64,000 bases of DNA from Rhodopirellula bahusiensis (GTDB lineage: Bacteria; Planctomycetota; Planctomycetia; Pirellulales; Pirellulaceae), in contig NZ_NIZW01000009.1 of the NCBI RefSeq assembly GCF_002727185.1, positions 238,256 to 302,255 on the forward strand, in the 5' to 3' direction. Shown here one piece after another: positions 24,606 through 34,245 of this stretch. The notes under the pieces were generated by a model. It was not told the DNA's origin, ran no database searches, and was given only the letters and a program-made list of their open reading frames with translations. Numbering within the stretch: position 1 is the stretch's first letter; each line of letters opens with the position of its first letter. The translations under genes and the position numbers were made by a program.

Positions 24606-25721
24606 ATGCGAAACAAATCAGTCTTCCTCATCCTGGCCTGCGTTTGCGGCACGATCGCCGCGATCGGCGTTAGCCAGTGGATGCAAGCTCAGTCGACGGG
24701 TCAGAGTTCAGTCGCGACGGTCGAAATCTTCGTGACCGCGAAAACCATTGACATTGCCGAAGAAATCACCGCCGACAAAATCCGTCTCGAACAATGGCCT
24801 GCCGATCGCGTTCCCACGGGAGCCAGCGGGAAACTCGAAGACGTCGAAGGCAAGTTTGCGCGTCAACGTTTCTACGAAGGCGAACCCGTGATGCCGGTCA
24901 AATTGATGGCCGATGCCAACGGTTCTTCACAAACCATTCCAGTCGGCTTCAGCGTCGTATCGATGCGTGCTGACCCGGAAAGCAGCGTTGCAACTTTGGT
25001 ACGCCCCGGCGACCGAGTCGATGTGATGGCGTACTTCGTCAAAAGCGAATTGATCCCCGAGACAACCGCGAAAACAGTTTTGACGGGCGTGCGAGTCTTC
25101 GCCGTTGACGGTCGAACCGAACGCGAAGTTGATCCAGAGCTCGAAGCCAAACCGGCTCGTTCGATCTCGCTCCTGATTCATAAGAAGGACACACCCGCTT
25201 GGACCTATGCCAGCGAACTTGGAAAGATTCGCCTGACGCTGGGCAACCCGAGCGACATCAACGAAACAAAAGACGGTGAAACGGACGGCGGTGCCGGCCA
25301 AGAGTTCTTGCGTTGGTTGTCGGACTATCAAATCGCACAAGCTCAACGCGAAGAAGATAACAATCGCGTCGAAACTCCTGTCGTGAAGCCATCCATCCAA
25401 GCACCCAAAAAAGAGAAGAAGCGGGGCTTCAAGATGTTGAAGATGTCCGGCGGTGTGTTGACGGAATACTGGATCGAAGAAGGGTCCAGCGTGCCGAAGG
25501 TGTTGGCTGAATCGGGTCGTGAAGACCTCGAAGAAACAAATACCGACCTTCGGACTCGGCCGGGTGCAGATTATCCCCTCCCCAGCGAGAACGAACTGGA
25601 TGATCCCAGTGCACCAACCGATTACAGCTATCTGAATGGATCGCAAAGTCCATTCTACAACAGCGGACCACCTAAAGCAGATGGTTCGCGACCCGACGAG
25701 TTTGGTCCGACCAGCCGCTGA
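24606..25721 (+). CDS. cpaB: Flp pilus assembly protein CpaB/RcpC
   Basis: A 371-residue protein with one N-terminal membrane segment (VFLILACVCGTIAAIGV) and an SAF-type domain (about 45-110; VTAKTIDIAEEITADKIRLE) followed by the RcpC/CpaB region (SVVSMRADPESSVATLVRPG, DRVDVMAYF). CpaB proteins work with the CpaC secretin in the periplasm, possibly through peptidoglycan binding. The C-terminal 130 residues are charged, then proline- and serine-rich, and are longer than in Caulobacter. ATG at 24606 fits the membrane segment; an earlier start 29 codons upstream adds no conserved sequence. Confidence 0.88.
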   Translation: MRNKSVFLILACVCGTIAAIGVSQWMQAQSTGQSSVATVEIFVTAKTIDIAEEITADKIRLEQWPADRVPTGASGKLEDVEGKFARQRFYEGEPVMPVKLMADANGSSQTIPVGFSVVSMRADPESSVATLVRPGDRVDVMAYFVKSELIPETTAKTVLTGVRVFAVDGRTEREVDPELEAKPARSISLLIHKKDTPAWTYASELGKIRLTLGNPSDINETKDGETDGGAGQEFLRWLSDYQIAQAQREEDNNRVETPVVKPSIQAPKKEKKRGFKMLKMSGGVLTEYWIEEGSSVPKVLAESGREDLEETNTDLRTRPGADYPLPSENELDDPSAPTDYSYLNGSQSPFYNSGPPKADGSRPDEFGPTSR

Positions 25722-25889
25722 AGGCTCGGACTGAACTGAACCTGATTCACCACTGATGCCACGGCTAAATCGCTACCCAGCGAATTGCCGCCCCGCCGCT
25801 CACGCGACGGATTGATCGCCGAGAGTTCATGGATGAATTCTCGCGGAGATGAATGAATAACTCGACCCGCCCCGGCAAGGATGCCTCAG

Positions 25890-27665
25890 ATGCGAGTGTG
25901 CACTTTTCTTATCCGTCGCGACCGTTTGGTCAGATGCTTGGTTGCCGCCGTTCTCGCGTTGGCGACGATCCCATGCACCCAACCGGTGATGGCGCAGTCT
26001 GCTACGACGCTTGCTTCTGCCGCGGGTGATCACCAGATCAACCAAACCGTTGAGCGGATGGATTTGATCGTCAAGAGCAGCCGCATTCTTTCGCTCGGCG
26101 AACGCATCCCCCGCTTCCAAGTTCACAACGAAGAAGTCTTGGGTGCAACTCCGGTTTCCGAAAACCAAATCCAGGTCTTCGGCAAGACTCCCGGTACCAC
26201 ACAGATCAACCTCTGGGACACCGAGGACAAGCTGTACACGATCGACGTCACCGTCGTCGCGGATGCTCGCGAAGTCGAAGGCATCCTCAACTCACAGTTG
26301 CCACTCGCATCGCTTCGCGTCACGCCGATTGGTGAATCGGCAATCATCTCGGGTTATGTGACCAGCGTCGACGATGTGGACAAAGCGGTTGCGATCACGG
26401 AACAGTTCTACACGACTGTGATCAACAACATTCAAGTGGTCGGCATTCAGCAAGTCCTGTTGCATACCAAGATCATGGAAGTCAGCCGTACAAAGCTTCG
26501 CCAATTGGGCGTCGACCTCGCCGTCTTGGACGACAGCTTCACGTTGCTCAATGGACCTTCCGGTCTTCTCAACGTGGACGCACTGGGTACGTTCCCTGAT
26601 GACGGAGCGATTCTCGGTCCCATCGGCCCGATCACCAACAGCAACAGCAACGTTCGCTTGAACATGAGCAACAATTTTGAAGCAGTAATCAGCGCTTTGG
26701 AAGAACAACGCTTGGTCAAACTGTTGGCGGAGCCGACGGTTGTTGCCACCCACGGTCGTCCGGCCCGATTCACTGTCGGTGGTCGCATTCCGACGATCAT
26801 CCCGGGTCAAAACGGGCAAGTTCAAATTTCGTACGAAGACTATGGTACGAGCATCGACTTCCTTCCCTTCGTCGTCGGCCCCGGCCGGATTCGTTTGGAA
26901 GTTCGACCAGAAGTCAGCGAGCCCGACCCGTCGCGTGCCGTCACCATCGACGGTACGAACGTCACCGCGTTCACGACTCGATATGTCGAAACAGCCGTCG
27001 AAATGCAAGCGGGGCAAACGTTCGCTCTGGCCGGTTTGCTGCAAAGTCGGACCGAATCAACCATCAGCCGAACGCCCTTCTTCGGAAGTCTTCCCTACGT
27101 CGGATCACTGTTCCGTCAAACGCAAGAGCTTCGTAACGAAATCGAGCTGTTGATCATGGTAACGCCTGAATTGGTGGAAGCGATGGATCCACACGAAGTC
27201 CCTCGCGGCGGCCCAGGCATGAACACACATTCGCCTGACGACAAAGAGCTCTACGCTTTGGGACACATCGAAGTGCCCAACTTGAAGGCCAACGATTGCT
27301 ACAACGAGAACCTGCAACCTGGCATCGACGGTGGCTATCAAGGTGCACCGATCGAATCCGGTCCGATGTTGCATCAACCGCCGATCTACCAGGCACCCAT
27401 GAACGGCGTTCCCGGCCAAGCCTACCCGCAAGGCGAGATCGTTGATCCAACCATGTCGACTCCGCAAGCCTCGCGGAACGCACCGCAACGGTCGATGCCG
27501 AACGCATCCGGCTACTACCCGCCTCGGACGGCACAAAACACCACGCCTCCCGCCAACAATCGTTTTGGTGCCGGCGAATTGCTTCCTCCGAATGCAATCA
27601 TTCCTGGTCCTGAACCAACAAAGGTTGCGGATGGTGTGATCGTCAGCCAACCGGAATACCGATGA
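25890..27665 (+). CDS. cpaC: Tad pilus secretin CpaC/RcpA
   Basis: About 591 residues. A signal peptide (LVAAVLALATIPCTQPVMAQ) is followed by an N-terminal pilus/BON-type domain (about 45-170, VFGKTPGTTQINLWD) and the secretin domain (about 175-430), with VVATHGRPARFTVGGRIP and LAGLLQSRTESTISRTPFFG, SLPYVGSLFR as classical type II/III secretin motifs. It forms the outer-membrane channel for the Flp pilus. The last 150 residues are rich in proline, glutamine and asparagine and are not part of the conserved fold. The ATG at 25890 or one three codons earlier could be used. Confidence 0.9.
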   Translation: MRVCTFLIRRDRLVRCLVAAVLALATIPCTQPVMAQSATTLASAAGDHQINQTVERMDLIVKSSRILSLGERIPRFQVHNEEVLGATPVSENQIQVFGKTPGTTQINLWDTEDKLYTIDVTVVADAREVEGILNSQLPLASLRVTPIGESAIISGYVTSVDDVDKAVAITEQFYTTVINNIQVVGIQQVLLHTKIMEVSRTKLRQLGVDLAVLDDSFTLLNGPSGLLNVDALGTFPDDGAILGPIGPITNSNSNVRLNMSNNFEAVISALEEQRLVKLLAEPTVVATHGRPARFTVGGRIPTIIPGQNGQVQISYEDYGTSIDFLPFVVGPGRIRLEVRPEVSEPDPSRAVTIDGTNVTAFTTRYVETAVEMQAGQTFALAGLLQSRTESTISRTPFFGSLPYVGSLFRQTQELRNEIELLIMVTPELVEAMDPHEVPRGGPGMNTHSPDDKELYALGHIEVPNLKANDCYNENLQPGIDGGYQGAPIESGPMLHQPPIYQAPMNGVPGQAYPQGEIVDPTMSTPQASRNAPQRSMPNASGYYPPRTAQNTTPPANNRFGAGELLPPNAIIPGPEPTKVADGVIVSQPEYR

Positions 27666-27759
27666 TCGTTTGAGTGAACTCGAAACGCCCCACCATGTCG
27701 CCCAATGAAACACGGGCTGTCCCCAAGAAACTTTTCTCTGTCTATCGAAGTTGTCTGAT

Positions 27760-28989
27760 ATGAGTAACGTCCTACGATTGGCCTTGGTCGATCCAAACGA
27801 CTCGTCCCGCGAAACTCTCAAAGCAATGCTTCTGGGGATGGACACCGTTTGGCTAGAAGCGGACTGCTCACGCTACGAGTTCTTCCCTGACATCGTTGAT
27901 CAAACGACTCCGGACGTCGGCGTCATTTCATTGGACACGGATTCAACCACCGCGATCAAACTGATCGAGCGGATCACTCGTGAGACACCTGACACGGCAC
28001 TGCTCGCGACCAGTGCAGTCAGCGACGGACAATTGATTCTGCAGGCGATTCGCGCTGGGGCTCGCGAATTTCTGACGTTGCCATTGGTGGAAGACGAACT
28101 GTCATCCGCTCTCGGCCGAATCAGCCAGACCAAATTTGGTGGTGGAGACACTCGCAACCGTTCTTGCGAAGTGATTGCGATCGCGGGAGCAACCGGTGGC
28201 GTTGGAACGACCAGCACCGCGGTCAACTTGGGTTGTGTGCTGGCGGAAGAAAGCCGAAACAGCGTCGCTTTGCTGGACCTCGATTTGGCACTTGGCGACG
28301 CCGATGTCTTCTTGGATGCGATTCCCGACTACACACTCGCCGACGTGGTTCAAAACATTGGTCGGTTGGACATCCAACTGCTCAAGAAGTCTTTGACGAA
28401 GCACTCCAGCGGTTTGTACTTGTTGCCGCGACCGGTCGAGTTGCACGACCTCGAATCGATTGACGCCGAGAGCCTCCGCAAGGTGGTCGGTTTGTTGAAA
28501 GCTTCGTTCACGCACCTGATTGTCGATCTGTCCAAGACCTACAACGCTTTGGACATGATCGCCATCGAATCCGCATCGAAGGTGTTGTTGGTCACTCAGT
28601 TGGACTTGCCATGCCTTCGCAACGTGGTTCGATTGATGATGAGCTTCGACGAGACGGAAGGCTTGGCCGACCGCGTGGAAATCATCGTCAACCGAGCTGG
28701 TTTGGACGCCGGACAAATCAGCCTGAAGAAAGCAAAGGAAACTCTCGGACGAGAGATCTTTGCTTTGCTTCCCAACGACTACCGAACGATGGTCGAAGTC
28801 CGCAACAACGGTGTGCCGTTGATCACGCAAGCCCCGAAGGCAGCCTTGACCCAGGCTTTCCGGGACGTTGCGTATCGATTGACCCACCGGGAAGCCGGAG
28901 TGGCAACGGAAGAAGGAGCCGGAGGCGAAGACCACGCCGGCAACGAAAGCCGCTGGAAACGATTCTGGCCCGGCACAGCCAAGGCTTAA
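27760..28989 (+). CDS. cpaE: Pilus localisation ATPase CpaE/TadZ
   Basis: A 409-residue protein: an N-terminal receiver-like domain (about 1-125; LALVDPNDSSRETLKAML) and a ParA/MinD-type domain (about 135-370). The deviant Walker A is GATGGVGTTSTA, where the usual lysine before the final threonine is missing, as in many TadZ/CpaE proteins. VALLDLDLALGDADVFL is the switch region. These proteins place the pilus machinery in the cell. The charged C-terminus ends in SRWKRFWPG. It is the last tad gene here; the motor genes tadA, tadB and tadC do not follow. Confidence 0.88.
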   Translation: MSNVLRLALVDPNDSSRETLKAMLLGMDTVWLEADCSRYEFFPDIVDQTTPDVGVISLDTDSTTAIKLIERITRETPDTALLATSAVSDGQLILQAIRAGAREFLTLPLVEDELSSALGRISQTKFGGGDTRNRSCEVIAIAGATGGVGTTSTAVNLGCVLAEESRNSVALLDLDLALGDADVFLDAIPDYTLADVVQNIGRLDIQLLKKSLTKHSSGLYLLPRPVELHDLESIDAESLRKVVGLLKASFTHLIVDLSKTYNALDMIAIESASKVLLVTQLDLPCLRNVVRLMMSFDETEGLADRVEIIVNRAGLDAGQISLKKAKETLGREIFALLPNDYRTMVEVRNNGVPLITQAPKAALTQAFRDVAYRLTHREAGVATEEGAGGEDHAGNESRWKRFWPGTAKA

Positions 28990-29081
28990 CGAGCCTCGGA
29001 AAAGCGTAACGGGTTGTCGCCCCGCGGTTGGGCTGGTATTTCACGGGGAAAACAATCGCCCCGCGAATTTGAGCTTCTCCG

Positions 29082-30908
29082 TTGAGCGAACCCATCTCTT
29101 CGTCCGACAATCCCGCGTCGGACGTCGCATCCAAGCAACCGTCGCCAAATCAACCGACTCCGATTACCGCCTCGGCGAGGTGGCTACTCGCGGCGTCGAC
29201 TGCTTTCGCAGTGGTGCTGTGGCTATCTGGGCCACCGCTCGCGATCGGTCCGTTGGTGTTCATCGCCCTCGTTCCGCTGCTGGCGATTTCGGAGGTTGAT
29301 TCGAGTTCACCTTGGAAGCGAACACTCTACGTTGCGTCGCTTGCTTATTGGTTGATCAGTCTTCAGGGACTGCGATACGCCCACCCGCTGATGTTCCTGC
29401 CTTGGATCGCTTTGTCAGCCTACCTGGCGATCTACCCGCTTCTGTTTGTCGCGCTGCTACGCCGTTGGCATTCGTCGACTGGGCGGGCGTATCCGTCACC
29501 GCTACAAAGCAAGATTCCAATCTGCCTTGTTGCCGCGGTGACCTGGGTCGGGCTGGAATGGATCCGCAACTATTTCTTCACCGGAATATCGGTGCTGATG
29601 CTGGGTCACTCGCTCGCGGATATGCCGATGCTGATTCAGATTGCGGATCTGGGTGGAACCTATGCGGTCAGCTTTGTAATCGTGTGCGTCAACGTCGCAA
29701 TGCATGAAGCGCTGAACCGCTGGGTCGTCCGAAGAAATCCCGTCACGTTCGAATCACCCGGAACATCTCTCGCGATCGCTGGCGGATTGTTGGTTGCCAC
29801 ACTGGCCTACGGTGCGATGACGATGAATGTCGCCACCGAGCCAACCGGCAAAACCATCGCCTTGCTTGGCGGTAACGAGCTGACGGTCTACGAACAGGAC
29901 GTTGCAAGGGAGCAAGAGATCTTCGCCGCCTACGCTCAGTTGGCGATCGACGCGGCAGCGAAGTCGGAGTCCGAACTCACCGCCGTCGTTTGGCCGGAAT
30001 CAATGTTCTCGGGAGGCATGCCTTGGATGTCCACGGGTCCTGACTTGGTCGTCCCTGACTTCATGCAAACCCCGTCGTTGCCCGCGTTGCAGCCCGAACA
30101 ACTTCGTTTCGCCGTGGAAAGCAACCAAGTTGAGTTTCTGAACCGAGCCCAAAGCATTCAATACGCGATGGCCGCCAGCTCGACCCTGGCGAGCGAAGAT
30201 CCTCCGTCGATCATCGGCGGTTGCGGTCTTGTTCAGTATGCGGACCGTCCAAGCCAATACAGCGGCGTCGTATGGGTGGATTCATCGAGCAAGATGTCAG
30301 GGACGTACTCCAAGAACCATTTGGTCTTGTTTGGAGAAACGATCCCACTGGTGCACAGCTTGCCATGGATTCGCGACATGGTGCCGCCGGGGTTGGGCCT
30401 AAATCGAGGCACGCAGCCCGAACGATTTGACCTGGACGGAATCTCGCTGCTGCCGAACTTATGCATTGAGACCGCGGTCGAGCGGATTCCGGTCAATCAC
30501 ATGCACCAGCTGAATTCGCGAGCCACGCCCAAACTGCCCGACGCGATCGTGACACTGACCAACGACGTTTGGTTTCACGACTCAGCCGTGGTCGATCACC
30601 ATCTGAGGTGCGCCCAATTGGTAGCCGTCGGATGTCGGCGTCCGGTTCTGTCCGCAGCCAACGGTGGACCGACCGCTTGGATCGATTCGTCAGGCCGGAT
30701 CATGGAGCGTTTACCCAAAGGACAAAGCGGCGTGATCTACGCTCAACCCGAACGAGACCAACGAGTCAGCTTGTACGTTCGCATCGGAGCTTGGCCGGCC
30801 GGATTGATGGGCGTGGCGACAATCTGTGGCTTGCTGTGGATGGTGTTCGAGCGTCTGACTCGTCGGCGAAACCAATACGAAATCGCCGACGGGATCGAAA
30901 CAAATTGA
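29082..30908 (+). CDS. lnt: Apolipoprotein N-acyltransferase
   Basis: A 608-residue membrane enzyme that adds the third acyl chain to lipoproteins. About seven N-terminal membrane helices precede a nitrilase-type domain in which the catalytic triad can be placed: Glu in VVWPESMFSG, Lys in YSKNHLVLFGE, Cys in LLPNLCIETAVE. A closing membrane helix (LMGVATICGLLWMVF) is present. It is longer than the E. coli enzyme (512), mainly from an extended loop around residues 300-380. The only usable start here is TTG at 29082; the first 30 residues are polar and poorly constrained. It follows cpaE by about 90 bases but has no functional link to pili. Confidence 0.88.
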   Translation: MSEPISSSDNPASDVASKQPSPNQPTPITASARWLLAASTAFAVVLWLSGPPLAIGPLVFIALVPLLAISEVDSSSPWKRTLYVASLAYWLISLQGLRYAHPLMFLPWIALSAYLAIYPLLFVALLRRWHSSTGRAYPSPLQSKIPICLVAAVTWVGLEWIRNYFFTGISVLMLGHSLADMPMLIQIADLGGTYAVSFVIVCVNVAMHEALNRWVVRRNPVTFESPGTSLAIAGGLLVATLAYGAMTMNVATEPTGKTIALLGGNELTVYEQDVAREQEIFAAYAQLAIDAAAKSESELTAVVWPESMFSGGMPWMSTGPDLVVPDFMQTPSLPALQPEQLRFAVESNQVEFLNRAQSIQYAMAASSTLASEDPPSIIGGCGLVQYADRPSQYSGVVWVDSSSKMSGTYSKNHLVLFGETIPLVHSLPWIRDMVPPGLGLNRGTQPERFDLDGISLLPNLCIETAVERIPVNHMHQLNSRATPKLPDAIVTLTNDVWFHDSAVVDHHLRCAQLVAVGCRRPVLSAANGGPTAWIDSSGRIMERLPKGQSGVIYAQPERDQRVSLYVRIGAWPAGLMGVATICGLLWMVFERLTRRRNQYEIADGIETN

Positions 30909-30933
30909 CCACTTCCGCGTTGCCACGAAAAGC

Positions 30934-32439
30934 TTAATAGGCTTTCGCGAAAACGGCTCGTTGTGAAGCTGGTTTGCCCGTCAAGAAGCAGGTGCCTTCG
31001 GCTTCGTTGTTCGTTTGAGGGACACAGCGAATCGTGACCTTCAGCTCTTTCAACAACGGCTGCAGCGAATCCTCATCACAGTAGTGGCACCAAGCGAATC
31101 CGCCCGTGATGGCGGTGTCACCTTTGTCGGCAAAGAAGTCACGGAACTCGGCTTCTGATTTGAGTTCGACCGTGTTGTCTTCCCGCAACTTCAACGCCGC
31201 ATCGAAGAGTTCTTGCTGCAACGTTGCCAGCTTGTCGCTGATCGTTGCAACGAGTTCGGCTCGTTCGATGCCAACGCTTTTGGGTTGATTCCGGATGCCG
31301 CAGAACACGGTTCCCGCTGCGATATCTTTTGGACCGACTTCCAAGCGAATCGGCACGCCGCGTTTGACGTGGTACCACTTCTTCTCGCCACCACGAATAT
31401 CGCGGTCATCGATCGTGACACGAATCGGGGCGTTGGCATACGTTTGTGCCGCCAATTCATCGCGAAGTGACTGAACGTATTCCATCACCTCGGCGCGAGA
31501 ATCATCTTTGTAGATCGGCTGAATCACGACGTGCATCGGTGCCAAACGAGGCGGCAGGACCAATCCATCATCGTCACTGTGTGTCATGATCAAAGCACCC
31601 AGCAATCGAGTGCTGACGCCCCATGACGTCGTCCAAGCGTATTCGATGTCACCGGATTCGCTTTGGAATTTGATCTCTTGGGCCTTCGAGAAATTCTGCC
31701 CAAGGAAGTGGCTTGTCCCGGCCTGCAATGCCTTGCGATCTTGCATCATGGCTTCGATCGACAGCGTCTCAACCGCACCGGGGAAACGCTCCAGCGGAGT
31801 TTTGCTGCCGACGATGACAGGCATCGCCATCCAATTCTCGGCAAAGTCGCGATAGACCTCGACCATCTTCTCGGTTTCTTCGATCGCTTCTTCCGCGGTC
31901 GCGTGAACGGTGTGGCCTTCTTGCCACAAGAACTCCGCCGTCCGCAAAAACATTCGCGTCCGCATTTCCCAGCGGACCACGTTGGCCCATTGGTTGATCA
32001 GGATCGGCAAATCGCGATAGCTCTGTACCCATTTGGCATAAGTTGCACCGATGATCGTTTCGCTGGTCGGACGAACGATCAGGGGTTCTTCGAGTTTGCC
32101 TGCAGGACGCAAACCACCGTCGGGATCCGGTTCGAGGCGATGGTGCGTAACGACCGCGCACTCTTTCGCGAATCCTTCGACGTGTTCAGCTTCCTTTTCA
32201 AGGAAGCTCATCGGAATGAACAATGGGAAGTAAGCGTTCTGGTGTCCCGTGGCTTTGAACATGTCGTCCAAAGCACGCTGGACGTTTTCCCAAAGCTGGT
32301 AGCCCCAGGGTTTGATCACCATGCAACCGCGAACTGGCGAATTCTCAGCTAGGTCGGCTGCCCGAATGACTTGTTGGTACCACTCGGGATAATTCTCTTC
32401 GCGAGTTGGGCTGATGGCTGTCCTGGGGCCTTTGCTCAT
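30934..32439 (-). CDS. proS: Prolyl-tRNA synthetase, archaeal/eukaryal-type (ProS type 3)
   Basis: A 501-residue class II synthetase. Motif 2 region LIVRPTSETIIGATYAKW, WEMRTRMFLRTAEFLWQEGH, and motif 3 region WGVSTRLLGALIMTHSDDDG are clear. The C-terminal anticodon-binding domain is followed by the zinc-type end (CHYCDEDS ... CFLTGKPA) found in the short archaeal/eukaryal form, which lacks the editing insertion of the bacterial long form. Its ATG overlaps the carA stop by four bases (ATGA), so the two are translationally coupled. Confidence 0.94.
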   Translation of the reverse strand: MSKGPRTAISPTREENYPEWYQQVIRAADLAENSPVRGCMVIKPWGYQLWENVQRALDDMFKATGHQNAYFPLFIPMSFLEKEAEHVEGFAKECAVVTHHRLEPDPDGGLRPAGKLEEPLIVRPTSETIIGATYAKWVQSYRDLPILINQWANVVRWEMRTRMFLRTAEFLWQEGHTVHATAEEAIEETEKMVEVYRDFAENWMAMPVIVGSKTPLERFPGAVETLSIEAMMQDRKALQAGTSHFLGQNFSKAQEIKFQSESGDIEYAWTTSWGVSTRLLGALIMTHSDDDGLVLPPRLAPMHVVIQPIYKDDSRAEVMEYVQSLRDELAAQTYANAPIRVTIDDRDIRGGEKKWYHVKRGVPIRLEVGPKDIAAGTVFCGIRNQPKSVGIERAELVATISDKLATLQQELFDAALKLREDNTVELKSEAEFRDFFADKGDTAITGGFAWCHYCDEDSLQPLLKELKVTIRCVPQTNNEAEGTCFLTGKPASQRAVFAKAY

Positions 32440-33602
32440 GCGTTCACCCCGCACTTCTCGTTCAGTTGTTCTTGGAATCGCGAGAACAAGTAATGGCTAT
32501 CGTGAGGGCCCGCAGCGGCCTCGGGGTGATATTGAACCGCAAAGGCACCGGTGTCTTTGTGACGCACACCCGCGATCGTATCATCGTTGAGGTTGCGATG
32601 AGTGACTTCCAAGCAGTCCGGCAAACCTTGGTCGTCGACCGCGAAACCGTGGTTCTGGCTGGTGATCTCAACCTTGCCCGTTTCCAAATCGATAACGGGT
32701 TGGTTGGCACCGCGGTGACCGAACTTCAGTTTGAAGGTTTTGGCACCACAAGCGACGGACAACAACTGATGACCGAGGCAAATTCCAAACACAGGAACTT
32801 GACCGAGCAATTCACCGATCGTCTTGTGAGCGTAGGTCAACGGTTCGGGGTCGCCAGGACCGTTGGAAAGGAAGACGCCGTCGGGATCCATCTTCAAAAT
32901 GTCGTCGGCGGGTGTGTTGCCCGGCACGATCGTGACTCGATTGCCGCGTGAACGCAGGTGGCGTGGAATGTTCCACTTCATGCCGAAGTCCATGCAGACA
33001 ACATGCGGCCGGCTTTCATCGCCCAGCGACGCTTCCTTGGCCGCTTCGCGAATTTCGCGAATGGTCCAATCGTCGAGTTCGTTGGTCCACTTTTCCAATT
33101 GAGTTGGCATGACTTCTTTGACCAAGTCACGACCGACCAAACCTTGCGACGCCTTTGCCTTGGCAACCAATGATGCGTCGTCCAAATCAGTCGTCGACAA
33201 GACGCCTCGCATGGCACCTTCGCTGCGAATCCGACGCACCAAGGCTCGCGTGTCGATGCCCGCCAGACCAACGACTCCCTGCGATTTAAGGTAGTCGCTC
33301 AGCGATCCTTCCGAGCGATAGTTGCTGTGCAGACGGCTTTCGTTGCGGATGATGAATCCGGCCAGCGATGTGCCGCGGTTTTCGAGGTCGATCGAGTTGA
33401 TCCCGTAGTTGCCCATTTCGGGATAAGTCATTGTCACCAACTGACCGCAGTAGCTGGGATCAGTCAGGATTTCTTGGTACCCGGTCATCGAGGTGTTGAA
33501 GACGACTTCTCCAGTCGTTTCGCCTTCTGCCCCGAGGCTGGTTCCGGTGTAGACGGTGCCGTCTTCGAGAGCGAGTTTGGCAGCTTTGGCAGGTGAGCTC
33601 AT
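32436..33602 (-). CDS. carA: Carbamoyl-phosphate synthase small (glutaminase) subunit
   Basis: A 388-residue glutamine amidotransferase. The N-terminal CPSase small-chain domain starts LALEDGTVYTGTSLGAEG; the class I GATase domain has the nucleophile in FGICLGHQLL and the His-Glu pair in QYHPEAAAGP. It supplies ammonia to CarB, which is not in this window, for pyrimidine and arginine synthesis. It overlaps proS by four bases. ATG at 33602; a TTG one codon earlier is possible. Confidence 0.95.
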   Translation of the reverse strand: MSSPAKAAKLALEDGTVYTGTSLGAEGETTGEVVFNTSMTGYQEILTDPSYCGQLVTMTYPEMGNYGINSIDLENRGTSLAGFIIRNESRLHSNYRSEGSLSDYLKSQGVVGLAGIDTRALVRRIRSEGAMRGVLSTTDLDDASLVAKAKASQGLVGRDLVKEVMPTQLEKWTNELDDWTIREIREAAKEASLGDESRPHVVCMDFGMKWNIPRHLRSRGNRVTIVPGNTPADDILKMDPDGVFLSNGPGDPEPLTYAHKTIGELLGQVPVFGICLGHQLLSVACGAKTFKLKFGHRGANQPVIDLETGKVEITSQNHGFAVDDQGLPDCLEVTHRNLNDDTIAGVRHKDTGAFAVQYHPEAAAGPHDSHYLFSRFQEQLNEKCGVNA

Positions 33603-33860
33603 CAATGCACAGTGGGAGTCGCGGAAAAAATTGGAGACCTTCGGCTTGGAATCCTGTTATCGCTGTCGAATCGTTTTCCTTCCAGTCCCCCGGGCGTGCG
33701 TTCGCGCCGATTCCCTCGGATTTCGCGGGGTTTTTCCGCCTGTAGGAGAGATCTCGCTGTTCCAACTGAGCGTCGGCAGATCGCCCGATCGATCACGAGC
33801 AGATTGACGGCCATCCGGCGACTGAAAACGCTTCGCGAGAGCCTGGGAAAGGCGGGCGAT

Positions 33861-34232
33861 TTATTGTGGGGATTGGACCAACGCAATGATTCGATCCACC
33901 GCCAGTCGCAACGACTTCGCAGCCATCGAAAAATTGGTGTGGCCGCTGACTTCGGGCTGAATCGCCTCGTAGAGTTCCGTGGCACCACGAAGGCGCCGGA
34001 GCTTCTTCTTGGCCATTTTCATGTACGCCTTGGTGTCGGTTTCTTCCGTCACCGGACCGACCGCCAAGATGAAATCGTACAGATCTCTAACGACCTCTCG
34101 CAGATCCTCGTCCTCTTCCGCTTCATCGGCGTGCTTGAGGAACGTCCGGATCATCCAGACGTGAGTCAGCTCGGCGTCGATCGCTCGACAGACCGAGAGT
34201 GGATCACTGGGCGGATTCATGTCGCTCATCAT
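33861..34232 (-). CDS. Conserved hypothetical protein, helical
   Basis: A 123-residue soluble protein, mostly alpha-helical (SVCRAIDAELTHVWMIRTFL, then acidic EAEEDEDLREVVRDLYDFI, KAYMKMAKKKLRRLRGATEL). There is no signal peptide or catalytic motif. It sits 13 bases after the EamA-type gene and about 260 bases before carA, in the same direction, so it is likely part of the ychF-to-proS transcription unit. I know no assigned function; it looks like a planctomycete-specific family. Confidence 0.7.
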   Translation of the reverse strand: MMSDMNPPSDPLSVCRAIDAELTHVWMIRTFLKHADEAEEDEDLREVVRDLYDFILAVGPVTEETDTKAYMKMAKKKLRRLRGATELYEAIQPEVSGHTNFSMAAKSLRLAVDRIIALVQSPQ

Positions 34233-34245
34233 TCCAGGTCAGAAA

